Shown in pieces: positions 8,037-14,670 of a DNA stretch of 20,204 nt. Source of the stretch: an uncultured Burkholderiales bacterium. GTDB taxonomy: Bacteria; Pseudomonadota; Gammaproteobacteria; Burkholderiales; Burkholderiaceae_C. Where the stretch lies: NCBI GenBank assembly GCA_903953985.1, contig CAJBLW010000582.1, positions 1 to 20,204 of the forward strand, given 5' to 3'. Below the pieces are notes generated by a model that worked only from the letters and a program-made list of their open reading frames with translations, searched no databases and had not been told where the DNA came from. Every line of letters begins with the position of its first letter. The first letter of the stretch is position 1. The position numbers and the translations under genes were made by a program.

Positions 8037-9118
8037 TTCAAAAAGAACCCTCCTTCCAGCATGGTCAGGCTGCCCGCACGGCGGTGCTGTACTGCAACTT
8101 GGGTACACCCAGCGCGCCCACGGCTCCAGCTCTTCGCAAGTACTTGGCAGAATTTTTGGGCGACAGTCGCGTGGTCGAGATCCCCAAACCGATCTGGTTG
8201 CTGATCTTGCACGGCATCATCTTGCGCGTGCGCCCCGCCAAATCGGCGGCCAAATACGCCAGCATCTGGACCGAGCAAGGCTCCCCCCTTAAAGCATTCA
8301 CCGAACAACAATCCCAGTCGCTGGGTACGGCTATGCAAGAGCGCGGCCACCACGTCAGCGTGCGTTATGCCATGCGCTATGGCCAACCATCCATTCCCTC
8401 GCAACTGAGCGCCCTCAAGGCCGAAGGCGTACAGCGTGTGCTGATCGTGCCCGCCTACCCGCAGTACAGCGGCACCACCACGGCCAGCGTGTTTGATGCC
8501 GTCTACCGCTGGGGCCTCAAAACTCGGCTCATCCCTGAGATGCGCTTTGTCAACCACTACCACGACGACCCGCGCTACATCGCCGCGCTGGCGCAGACGG
8601 TTCGTGAACACTGGGCGGCCAACGGCCAGTCCGAACAATTGGTGATGAGCTTCCATGGCGTGCCCGAACGCACCTTGCACCTGGGCGACCCTTACCACTG
8701 TGAATGCATGAAAACCGGCCGCCTGCTGGTCGAGGCGCTCGGCCTGTCCCAAGACCAATACAAACTCACCTTCCAATCGCGCTTTGGCAAAGCCAAGTGG
8801 CTGGAGCCCTATACCGAGCCCACACTGGTAGCCATGGCGCAGCAAGGTGTGAAAAAGGTGGATGTGATTTGCCCGGGCTTTACCAGCGACTGCCTGGAGA
8901 CGCTGGAAGAAATCCAGCAAGAAGCGAAGGAAGCTTATCTGCACGCGGGTGGTGAAAGCTTCAGCTACATCCCCTGCCTGAACAACCACGCGAAGTGGAT
9001 CGATGCCCTGGCCGACATCAGCCTGGACCACATGCAGGCTTGGGACTTGTCAGCACCTGACGCCATGGCGCTGGCCGCCAGCCGCGAACGCGCATTGGGG
9101 CATGGTGCCAAAAACTGA
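8030..9118 (+). CDS. hemH: Ferrochelatase
   Basis: This 362-residue enzyme inserts ferrous iron into protoporphyrin IX, the last step of haem synthesis, at the cytoplasmic membrane face. The beginning TAVLYCNLGTP, the VRYAMRYGQPSI segment, PAYPQYSGTTTAS and the active-site histidine in MSFHGVPER (H209) are all family hallmarks; the conserved acidic residue lies in FTSDCLETLEEI (E290). The length is usual for proteobacterial enzymes. A GGGAG ribosome site at 8017-8021, 8 nt before the ATG, supports this start. The 5' end abuts or overlaps the divergent HAD gene by a few bases, so each promoter must lie within the other's coding region. tRNA genes follow on the same strand. Confidence 0.97.
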   Translation: MAFQKEPSFQHGQAARTAVLYCNLGTPSAPTAPALRKYLAEFLGDSRVVEIPKPIWLLILHGIILRVRPAKSAAKYASIWTEQGSPLKAFTEQQSQSLGTAMQERGHHVSVRYAMRYGQPSIPSQLSALKAEGVQRVLIVPAYPQYSGTTTASVFDAVYRWGLKTRLIPEMRFVNHYHDDPRYIAALAQTVREHWAANGQSEQLVMSFHGVPERTLHLGDPYHCECMKTGRLLVEALGLSQDQYKLTFQSRFGKAKWLEPYTEPTLVAMAQQGVKKVDVICPGFTSDCLETLEEIQQEAKEAYLHAGGESFSYIPCLNNHAKWIDALADISLDHMQAWDLSAPDAMALAASRERALGHGAKN

Positions 9119-9146
9119 TCAGATTTTTTTAGCCACCGTCTCTGAT

Positions 9147-9164
9147 ACCCCCTCATTTGGGGGT
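9147..9164. other. Stem-loop just upstream of the tRNA-Pro -10 box
   Basis: ACCCCC, a 6-nt loop TCATTT and GGGGGT form a 6-bp GC-rich hairpin 28 nt after the hemH stop. No T-run follows on either strand, so it is not a standard intrinsic terminator. It occupies the spacer or -35 region of the tRNA-Pro promoter. Confidence 0.4.
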
Positions 9165-9170
9165 TAGAAT
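9165..9170 (+). promoter_or_regulatory. Likely -10 box of tRNA-Pro
   Basis: TAGAAT, five of six matches to the sigma70 -10 consensus, lies 10 nt upstream of the mature tRNA-Pro 5' end. No good -35 hexamer is found 16-18 bp further upstream, where the GC hairpin sits, so the promoter is only partly supported. Confidence 0.5.
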
Positions 9171-9180
9171 ACTGTTCAGT

Positions 9181-9257
9181 CGGAGCGTAGCGCAGCCTGG
9201 TAGCGCATCTGCTTTGGGAGCAGAGGGTCGCGAGTTCGAATCCCGCCGCTCCGACCA
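9181..9257 (+). tRNA. tRNA-Pro (anticodon UGG)
   Basis: A 77-nt cloverleaf with acceptor stem CGGAGCG/CGCTCCG, discriminator A and an encoded CCA. The unusual C1-G72 closing pair is the normal bacterial proline identity feature. The anticodon stem CTGC/GCAG closes the loop TTTGGGA, giving TGG at positions 34-36. The T arm TTCGAAT is intact. Confidence 0.97.
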
Positions 9258-9263
9258 TTTCAC

Positions 9264-9286
9264 TCAATGCGCAACCAGCGCATTGA
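9264..9286 (+). other. Stem-loop in the tRNA-Pro 3' trailer
   Basis: TCAATGCG and CGCATTGA form a perfect 8-bp stem with a 7-nt loop, starting 7 nt after the tRNA CCA. No T-run follows. It may protect or position the 3' trailer for processing, or be a weak pause site before the terminator at 9306. Confidence 0.45.
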
Positions 9287-9305
9287 CCCCATTGAATCCA
9301 ACAAC

Positions 9306-9334
9306 AAAGGCCCATCAAGGGCCTTTTGTGTTTA
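9306..9334 (+). terminator. Intrinsic terminator after tRNA-Pro
   Basis: AAAGGCCC, a 5-nt loop ATCAA and GGGCCTTT form an 8-bp stem followed by the T-rich tail TGTGTTTATT. It should end the tRNA-Pro transcript before tRNA-Arg, which then needs its own promoter. A CATATT box (9353-9358) is present but too poorly placed to call. Confidence 0.85.
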
Positions 9335-9361
9335 TTCTGAGTGTTAATGCTGCATATTTTT

Positions 9362-9438
9362 CTGCCCGTAGCTCAGTTGGATAGAGCAACAGCCTTCTAA
9401 GCTGTGGGTCACAGGTTCGATCCCTGTCGGGCAGACCA
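9362..9438 (+). tRNA. tRNA-Arg (anticodon UCU)
   Basis: A 77-nt cloverleaf with acceptor stem CTGCCCG/CGGGCAG, discriminator A and an encoded CCA. The anticodon stem ACAGC/GCTGT closes loop CTTCTAA, giving TCT at positions 34-36, which reads AGA and probably AGG arginine codons. The T arm GGTTCGATCC is intact. It lies at the border of the GntR-controlled catabolic block; such tRNA 3' ends are frequent integration sites, but no repeat of its 3' end was found at the far border. Confidence 0.96.
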
Positions 9439-9540
9439 GTCAAGTTGATAAGAAATCAAGTCTCTGTTCTTGGTAAGGACCGCCGCTCCTAGTCAACCAA
9501 ATTCGGTCGTGCTGGTCAAATAGGCTTCAGCGCCAACTTG
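9439..9540. other. Gap between tRNA-Arg and the catabolic block
   Basis: About 100 bp with no gene, no tRNA terminator and no recognisable mobile-element remnant. It is AT-richer near the tRNA and separates a plus-strand tRNA from a converging minus-strand operon, for which no terminator was seen either. Confidence 0.4.
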
Positions 9541-10713
9541 CTAAACAAAATTTTGGCTCCCCTTCGCTGCAAAAAGGAACTCCCCTAGAAGTGCGTTCAC
9601 CTCATCAGCTCGCTCCTGTTGAACCCAATGACCGGCGGCTTCTATCAAGTGGGTGCCACGGTGCTGAGTGCAGACCTCGCTCATGCGCTCTAGCGCACCG
9701 GGAGATTGATAGGTTCCCCAATCTCTCGCGCCTGACAAGAACATCGCTGGGACGTCAACGGTGCGATCCGAGAACGCTTTAAGCTCACCACTGAAACGGG
9801 CGTCGGTACCGACGCGGTAACCCTGCAGCCCGCCCTGGAACCCGGTGCGTTGATATTCACCGGCATAAACAGCCAGTTCTTCGTCAGTCAGCCAAGCACA
9901 GCCTGCGATCTCGTTGGCTGTAGGCATTTCATCAGCGACTGTTTGCGCCATATCACGGCCCAGCTCCATGACGTAGTACGTCGGCATCCGAGCCATTTCA
10001 GTTGCGGCCCAAGAAGCCAGCGGAAACGGTTCGTTACCAGGCCAATCGCCGCTCTTGAAGTGGAAGTAAGCCCTCAGGAAATTGTGGACGCCTTGCGGAC
10101 AGTTCCACATCTCCTCATTGGCCTCACGTTTTGAGTAATACCACCGGTAGTGTTGACGCGGCTTGGTCAAGGCGGCCAGTGCCTCAGGCAGACCAGCGAG
10201 AGGCAATGTGCCTTTCGGTGGGCTCGCAGAAGTCGCCTTTGGCAACAAAGGCGCCCCCGGGAATGCGGCGCTCATCAGCACAACTGACTTGAACACATCA
10301 GGTCGCAGCAGAGCACACCAAGCAGCAACTACCGAGCCGAAGTCATGTCCTATGACTGCGCTAACGCTGTCGTAGCCCAACGCCTTGACAAGTCCCACGG
10401 TATCGCTGACCCGGTTGATCAGGGTGTAAGGCATCAAGTCATCGTCGTATCCGATGACATCATTGCAACTGCGACCGTAGCCACGCAGGTCTGGTGCGAC
10501 GACGTGGTAACCGGCCTCGACCAGGAAGGGGATCTGCTTGCGCCAACTGAAAGCACACTCCGGAAAACCATGAAGCAGAAGCACGCACGGCCTACCAGGC
10601 TGCTCGAAGCCAGCCTCGAGCACGTGCATGGTGCACCCGTTGTTGTTGTCAATAAGCCGGGAACGTATGCCTTGCGGCAAAAGGTTTTGGCCATACAGCA
10701 CGTCAGAGTTCAT
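9541..10713 (-). CDS. Alpha/beta hydrolase, epoxide-hydrolase-like
   Basis: This 390-residue cytosolic protein fits the epoxide hydrolase / haloalkane-type branch of the alpha/beta hydrolases, which attack through an aspartate. Visible elements are the oxyanion segment HGFPE (48-52), DLRGYGRS (75-82), the nucleophile D124 in GHDFGS, the acid D331 in GARDWGTYQ and the base H362 in AAGHWVQQE. The cap contains YQRTGFQGGLQGYR (288-301), matching the tyrosine-bearing lid of bacterial epoxide hydrolases; Y299 is the likely proton-donating tyrosine. The start at 10713 is set by a GGAGAA ribosome site. It is the third and last gene of the Bug-FAD-hydrolase operon, 33 bp after the oxidoreductase, and could open an epoxide or hydrolyse an ester or halide made by it. 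The substrate is unknown. Confidence 0.88.
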   Translation of the reverse strand: MNSDVLYGQNLLPQGIRSRLIDNNNGCTMHVLEAGFEQPGRPCVLLLHGFPECAFSWRKQIPFLVEAGYHVVAPDLRGYGRSCNDVIGYDDDLMPYTLINRVSDTVGLVKALGYDSVSAVIGHDFGSVVAAWCALLRPDVFKSVVLMSAAFPGAPLLPKATSASPPKGTLPLAGLPEALAALTKPRQHYRWYYSKREANEEMWNCPQGVHNFLRAYFHFKSGDWPGNEPFPLASWAATEMARMPTYYVMELGRDMAQTVADEMPTANEIAGCAWLTDEELAVYAGEYQRTGFQGGLQGYRVGTDARFSGELKAFSDRTVDVPAMFLSGARDWGTYQSPGALERMSEVCTQHRGTHLIEAAGHWVQQERADEVNALLGEFLFAAKGSQNFV

Positions 10714-10746
10714 AGGTTCTCCAGTTTGACCTGCCACCTCGCGCAA

Positions 10747-12129
10747 TCAGGCGGGCACATCCTTGGCATGAAGTGGCATGCCCAGTTCGCGCAGCGCCGC
10801 CTGCACCTTGCCGATCGGAACCAGCCGCACTGAAACGCCCTCCTCCACCGCAATGGCGGCCGCGATACCAGCGGCCTGACCAGTTGCCATGCAAGCCGGC
10901 ATGTTGCGCGAACGCGCGTGCGCCTCATGATCAGCCGAAATGCAGCGTCCCGCAACCAGCAGCTGTTCGACACCTTGCGGCAGCAGGCAACGGTATGGAA
11001 TCTCGTATGGGGGCATGCTCTGAAAGTCGACGTCGCCGCCCTTTGGGTCATGGATATCCAGCGCCGAATTGTCAGCGGCAATGGTGTCTTCGAACCGGGT
11101 TTCGCCGCGCGAGTCCGGACCTGTCAGGGTGTATTCCCCGAGGATGTGGCGTGTCTCACGAACGCCGAGGATGGGGGATACTTGGCCGAGACGGGCCGCT
11201 TCGAAGCCTGGGACTCGCTCCTTAAGGAAGCGGCAAACGCCCTCGATCTGTCGGTAGCACTCCAGGATGGCTGCGGTGAACTCCTTGGGCGAAAACACAT
11301 CGACGCCGAGCACGCGGGTGGCGTTCACGTACATCTGGCCGTCGGCAGTCTTGAGCGTGATGTTGTCGCGCTGCAGCTTCACCCCAGTCTCCTCTTGGAA
11401 ACGACGCAGCATACCGTTGAAGCCTGTCAGCCAAAGCCCATAAGACAGCCCGGCCTCGTCCGGGGGAATGGCGCGCGCCGGTATGTCATCACAGGTGCGT
11501 GCCCATTCGGCCAACCGGTTCAGGTCGACGTTCTTCATGATGAAATACATCGACACAGGTTGCATCTTCGCATCGGCCCCGCCGGAGCCCATGACGAAGG
11601 GTGCATTTGCCTTGGCTGCAATGTCAGCGTCAGCAGAGCAGTCAATAAGCACCTTGGCACCGACGAACTGGCGTCCCCCTTTGCCTTCGATGATTACACC
11701 GGTCACCGCGCCATCCTCGACAACGGGTGCTGAAACGAATGTCTCGAACAAGATCTGGACGCCGGCTTCCACGCACAGGCGTGTCAGCAACATCTTCATG
11801 ATCTCTGGGTCGGTCGGCGACGCAATCTTGACCCCGCCGGTCTTGGTAGTCGCCATGTAGTCGGCACCGGCGCCGCCAACGCTGCGGGCGAGGTTCCAGA
11901 TCTCCAGCGGTATGCCACCGATGATGGCGCCCGAAGGCTTGGTGTTAAGCCCCAGCGTAAGGATGCCGCCCAAGGAGCCGAAGCGCTCGATCAGCACCAC
12001 TTTACTGCCGCGCCGCGCAGCAGCTATTGCTGCGATTGGCCCGGTCGTTCCGCCTCCAACGACGACGAGGTCTGCTTCCATCAGCACCGGTATCTCCCGC
12101 GCTGGCTCATTGATCTTTGTTCTAGTCAT
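10747..12129 (-). CDS. FAD-dependent oxidoreductase
   Basis: This 460-residue protein belongs to the FAD_oxidored type of flavoproteins. The N-terminal dinucleotide-binding motif VVGGGTTGPIAA (about 23-34) ends in the expected acidic residue of LIERFG, followed by GGILTLGLNT. A middle segment LIDCSADADIAAKANAPF and a C-terminal LLVAGRCISADHEAHARSRNMPACMATGQAAGIAAA complete the FAD site. The start at 12129, with GGGAA 6-7 nt upstream, is preferred over an open extension to 12276, which overlaps the upstream gene and has no conserved features. It lies 31 bp after the Bug receptor gene and 33 bp before the hydrolase. No signal peptide is seen, so it acts in the cytoplasm. Substrate and electron acceptor are unknown; a dehydrogenation or oxidation of an imported organic acid is the natural guess. 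Confidence 0.88.
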   Translation of the reverse strand: MTRTKINEPAREIPVLMEADLVVVGGGTTGPIAAIAAARRGSKVVLIERFGSLGGILTLGLNTKPSGAIIGGIPLEIWNLARSVGGAGADYMATTKTGGVKIASPTDPEIMKMLLTRLCVEAGVQILFETFVSAPVVEDGAVTGVIIEGKGGRQFVGAKVLIDCSADADIAAKANAPFVMGSGGADAKMQPVSMYFIMKNVDLNRLAEWARTCDDIPARAIPPDEAGLSYGLWLTGFNGMLRRFQEETGVKLQRDNITLKTADGQMYVNATRVLGVDVFSPKEFTAAILECYRQIEGVCRFLKERVPGFEAARLGQVSPILGVRETRHILGEYTLTGPDSRGETRFEDTIAADNSALDIHDPKGGDVDFQSMPPYEIPYRCLLPQGVEQLLVAGRCISADHEAHARSRNMPACMATGQAAGIAAAIAVEEGVSVRLVPIGKVQAALRELGMPLHAKDVPA

Positions 12130-12160
12130 TGTTGTTCCCAATTTGATATGACGACCGGGC

Positions 12161-13132
12161 TCACTCTGCGCGCGCGCCGGACTCCTTGATGGCCTTGGCC
12201 CATTTGGCGATCTCGCTGCGGTTCCACGCCGCGAACTGCTCGGGCGTATTGCCGACCACCTCGGCACCCAATGCACCGAGCTTCTCCTTTATCTCCGGCA
12301 TGCGCAGGACGGCAACCAGATCGGTATGAATTTTGTCGACGATGGGTTGAGGTGTGCCGGCCGGCACCAGAGCACCGATCCATGACACGGCCTCGAATCC
12401 AGGCAATCCGGATTCAGCCATGGTGGGCACATCAGGAAGTGAAGCTGAGCGCTTTGCACTGGTGACCGCAAGGGGTTTGAGCCGCCCAGACTTCACGTGA
12501 TTGGTCACGGCAACGATGTTGTCCCACATCAGCGAGACCTGACCGCTGAAGAGGTCGGTATACGCGGCCGGCGTTCCCTTGTAAGCCACATGGGTCAACT
12601 TGGTGCGGGTCTCAGCCTTGAACATTTCACCGGCCAGGTGGTTTGACGTGCCGATGCCGCCCGAACCGAAGTTGAGCTTATCGGGGTTCGCCTTCGCGTA
12701 GTCAATCATCTCCTTGACGTTCTTCACCGGCAGGGAAGAGTTAGCCACCAACACCAGCGGCGTAGTAGCAACCAGGGTGATCGGTGTGAAATCCTTGAGG
12801 TAGTCATAGTTCAACTTGCTGTACAGCGTGGTGCTGATGGCGTTTGCAACGGTTCCAAAGAAGATGGTGTAGCCGTCGTTCGGCGCCCGCGCTGCGGCTT
12901 CAGTACCAAGATTGCCACCTGCACCGGGCCGATTCTCGATCACGACGGACTGGCCCCACTTCTCCGACAGCTTCTGGCCGACGGCACGGGCGATCACGTC
13001 TGTGGCGCTAGCCGCCGGGAAGCCGAAGGTGATTTTCACAGGCTTCGTGGGCCACTGCACTGGTTCTGAGGCAAGAGCAGTGAACGCTGCCGACGCGGCG
13101 ACGAGTGAAACGATCAATTTTTTTGCAGTCAT
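12161..13132 (-). CDS. Bug/TctC-family periplasmic solute-binding receptor
   Basis: This 323-residue protein is a periplasmic receptor of the tripartite tricarboxylate transporter (Bug) family, which is greatly expanded in Burkholderiales and binds organic acids or aromatics. A signal peptide (MTAKKLIVSLV through ALA, cleavage near residue 21) precedes the mature start at SEPVQWPTKPVKITFGFP. Family segments follow: ATDVIARAVGQKL, VVIENRPGAGGNLGTEAAARA, and the C-terminal GALVPAGTPQPIVDKIH. The start at 13132 has an AAGGAGA ribosome site 7 nt upstream; an in-frame extension to 13174 would cross the promoter. It leads the operon and has no TctA/TctB membrane partners here, as is common for orphan Bug receptors. 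The ligand is not predictable. Confidence 0.93.
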   Translation of the reverse strand: MTAKKLIVSLVAASAAFTALASEPVQWPTKPVKITFGFPAASATDVIARAVGQKLSEKWGQSVVIENRPGAGGNLGTEAAARAPNDGYTIFFGTVANAISTTLYSKLNYDYLKDFTPITLVATTPLVLVANSSLPVKNVKEMIDYAKANPDKLNFGSGGIGTSNHLAGEMFKAETRTKLTHVAYKGTPAAYTDLFSGQVSLMWDNIVAVTNHVKSGRLKPLAVTSAKRSASLPDVPTMAESGLPGFEAVSWIGALVPAGTPQPIVDKIHTDLVAVLRMPEIKEKLGALGAEVVGNTPEQFAAWNRSEIAKWAKAIKESGARAE

Positions 13133-13174
13133 GAGTGTCTCCTTAGGTAGATTTATCACGGTACCAACACCCAA

Positions 13175-13203
13175 ATACTACAGTGCTATAGAGCACATGT
13201 CAA
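13175..13203 (-). promoter_or_regulatory. Sigma70 promoter of the Bug-FAD-hydrolase operon
   Basis: On the minus strand a perfect TTGACA (13198-13203) is followed after exactly 17 bp by TAGTAT (13175-13180, four of six to consensus). Transcription would begin near 13168 and leave a leader of about 35 nt before the ribosome site AAGGAGA. Confidence 0.8.
13183..13196. promoter_or_regulatory. Palindromic operator in the promoter spacer, likely GntR site
   Basis: GTGCT-ATAG-AGCAC has perfect 5-bp arms around a TA centre and fills the space between the -35 and -10 boxes of the receptor operon. The GT...AC outer bases with a central TA agree with the general pattern of GntR-family sites. The divergent GntR gene starts 50 bp away, so repression of the operon, released by the transported or degraded compound, is the simple model. 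Confidence 0.68.
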
Positions 13204-13245
13204 GAAATCACCTGTGTTACGATAAAAGAATAATTTTGGCTTGAA

Positions 13246-14016
13246 ATGACCCAGAACAATGTTTCCAACCAATTGATCGACCAGTACGCAAGTGCAGTCG
13301 TGCCCGGCTTGGCGAAGTACGCACAGCTGCGGGAAACGCTATCAGCGGCAATCCGCGACGGTCACTGGAAACCTGGTAGCCAGCTGCCGCCTGAACGTGA
13401 ACTCGCGCGTCTTACGCGGTTCAGCCTTGGCACCGTTCAGCGCGCGCTACGCGACTTGGCCGATGAAGGCCTACTTTTGCGCACGCAGGGCAGTGGCACC
13501 TATGTCGCCGAGGGTCGTGCGGCGATCGACGCTCCTCTTTACCTGCGTTTCTTGGGCAACGAAGGAGAGCCACGGTTTCTTCCGCTGTTCCCTAAGCTAC
13601 TTTCTCGCAAGCGCATTGAGGAGCGAGGTCCATGGTCAGAATGGCTACATCCGTCGGGCGGCGCGGTCGTTTGCATCGCACGACGGATCAGTGTCAACGC
13701 GGAGTTCAACCTCTTTAATCGCTTCTACTTCCGCGTGGACGCATTTCCGAGCATCGCAGAGGCGCCGCTGGAGACGCTCGACGGTGCCAACCTCAAACAG
13801 CTGCTTGGTGGGGAAAGCAAGATGCTGGTGACTGAGATGCGTCAGCGCGTATCTTTCGTTAAGTTTTCACAAGAAGCTGCAGACGCTGCGGGTGTCAAGT
13901 CAGGCACGCAGGGCATATTGCTGGAAAGCGCTGCTCTAGCGGGTCGTGAGCCTCTTTACTACCTTGAGTCATTCATTCCGCCAAACAATAGGCGCTTGGA
14001 CGTGTCCGCATCCTGA
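13246..14016 (+). CDS. GntR-family regulator, HutC/UTRA type
   Basis: This 256-residue transcription factor has an N-terminal GntR winged helix (about 24-90) with YAQLRETLSAAIRDGHWKPGSQLPPERELA, the recognition helix SLGTVQRALRDLADEGLL and wing TQGSGTYVAEG. The C-terminal part (about 100-250) resembles the UTRA effector-binding domain, with ARRISVNAEFNLFNRFYF and EPLYYLESFIP near the end. The ATG at 13246 has only a weak ribosome site (TTGGCTTGAA). It is divergent from the receptor operon across a 113-bp gap that contains the operon promoter and a palindrome, so it most likely controls that operon. Its own promoter is unclear (AT-rich GATAAAAGAATAAT upstream). Confidence 0.9.
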   Translation: MTQNNVSNQLIDQYASAVVPGLAKYAQLRETLSAAIRDGHWKPGSQLPPERELARLTRFSLGTVQRALRDLADEGLLLRTQGSGTYVAEGRAAIDAPLYLRFLGNEGEPRFLPLFPKLLSRKRIEERGPWSEWLHPSGGAVVCIARRISVNAEFNLFNRFYFRVDAFPSIAEAPLETLDGANLKQLLGGESKMLVTEMRQRVSFVKFSQEAADAAGVKSGTQGILLESAALAGREPLYYLESFIPPNNRRLDVSAS

Positions 14017-14061
14017 AGTCGTTACAGCGATGGGGAAACTGCTTAATGCGAGGTCCTCGTG

Positions 14062-14076
14062 GCACCTTCCAGGTGC
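14062..14076. other. Short hairpin downstream of the GntR gene
   Basis: GCACCT-TCC-AGGTGC is a perfect 6-bp inverted repeat 45 bp past the GntR stop. No T-run follows on the plus strand, so it is at best a weak terminator. The rest of 14017-14105 shows no gene or repeat. Confidence 0.35.
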
Positions 14077-14105
14077 AAAGCGTTTGACCCATATCCAGAG
14101 GCTCC

Positions 14106-14135
14106 AAAAAAAACAGCCCCAAAAAGAGGCCGCTT
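14106..14135 (-). terminator. Intrinsic terminator of fliS
   Basis: On the minus strand AAGCGGCCTC, loop TTTTT and GGGGCTGTTT pair over 10 bp (with three G-U pairs), and a run of eight T residues overlaps the end of the stem. It lies about 20 nt past the fliS stop and closes the flagellar transcript before the GntR block. Confidence 0.88.
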
Positions 14136-14154
14136 CAGGAGGGGATGAAACCCA

Positions 14155-14577
14155 TCAGTTGGTGTAACGCAAGGCCGGCTGAGTCTGGCCCAGAAGGCTG
14201 GGCAAAGACTTCCAAGCCTCGGTGATGTCCTTGATAAGGCTTTGCACCTCGTCCAACACCGTTAAATCGTTGTACGCGTTGACATGAAACAGGCGGCGCG
14301 TGACGTAGGCATACAACTCATTGAGATTTTGTGCCAACTCGCCACCACGTTCAAAATCCAGCGCCCCCTGCAAACCCACCACAATGCGCCCTGCTCGCGA
14401 CAAGGCTTTGGACTTTTCTTCGATGGCATTGTTTTGAATGTGACCTTTGGCAGAAGACAAGCTTTCGGTCAAACCGTCAAACAGCATCTGGATCAGTTGG
14501 ACATTGTCCGCTGTGGCAACGCCAGTAACCACTTGAACCGAACCGTAACTTTGAGCCGCTCTTGAATATGCACGCAT
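14155..14577 (-). CDS. fliS: Flagellar export chaperone FliS
   Basis: This 140-residue cytosolic helical protein binds flagellin, prevents its premature polymerisation and delivers it to the export gate FlhA. Family features are the N-terminal AYSRAAQSYGSVQVVT segment, LIQMLFDGLTESLSSAKGHI, KSKALSRAGRIVVGLQGALDFERGGELAQNLNELYAYVTRRL, and a final amphipathic helix ending at residue 125. The length is usual. An AAAAGG site 8 nt before the ATG supports the start. It has its own sigma28 promoter and a strong terminator, so it is a late class gene. Normally fliS follows fliC-fliD; here it stands without them, downstream of two unrecognised genes. Confidence 0.95.
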   Translation of the reverse strand: MRAYSRAAQSYGSVQVVTGVATADNVQLIQMLFDGLTESLSSAKGHIQNNAIEEKSKALSRAGRIVVGLQGALDFERGGELAQNLNELYAYVTRRLFHVNAYNDLTVLDEVQSLIKDITEAWKSLPSLLGQTQPALRYTN

Positions 14578-14611
14578 GGTGGAGACCTTTTATCAACTGC
14601 TTGTGCAAACA

Positions 14612-14638
14612 GTATCGGAAAGGCTGGGGGAAACTTGA
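14612..14638 (-). promoter_or_regulatory. Sigma28 (FliA) promoter of fliS
   Basis: On the minus strand TCAAGTTT (14631-14638), an exact 11-bp spacer and TCCGATAC (14612-14619) match the FliA consensus TAAAGTTT-N11-GCCGATAA at seven and six of eight positions. It would start about 30 nt upstream of the fliS ATG. The fliA gene itself lies about 1.3 kb upstream in the same cluster. Confidence 0.82.
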
Positions 14639-14670
14639 GCCCCCAAGGCGCAACAAAGGATAAAAACAAA

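Noticed and set aside
8003..9031. 342-codon frame on the minus strand opposite hemH
   Set aside because: Fully antisense to a well-conserved ferrochelatase, with no recognisable motif; a codon-bias shadow.
9109..9130. CTGATCAG palindrome with T-run after hemH as a terminator
   Set aside because: With a realistic loop only two GC/AT pairs plus an interrupted A/T stem remain, so it is too weak to call.
9496..9543. Possible amber read-through of the hydrolase giving a 15-residue extension
   Set aside because: The frame continues past TAG for a short stretch, but the protein already ends at a normal family length and nothing suggests stop-codon recoding.
12130..12276. N-terminal extension of the FAD oxidoreductase
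   Set aside because: It overlaps the end of the receptor gene and adds Arg/Ser/Pro-rich sequence before a normal ATG with a ribosome site.
9362..14105. tRNA attachment-site duplication flanking the catabolic block
   Set aside because: I compared the tRNA-Arg 3' end with 14017-14154 and found no matching direct repeat, and no integrase gene is present.
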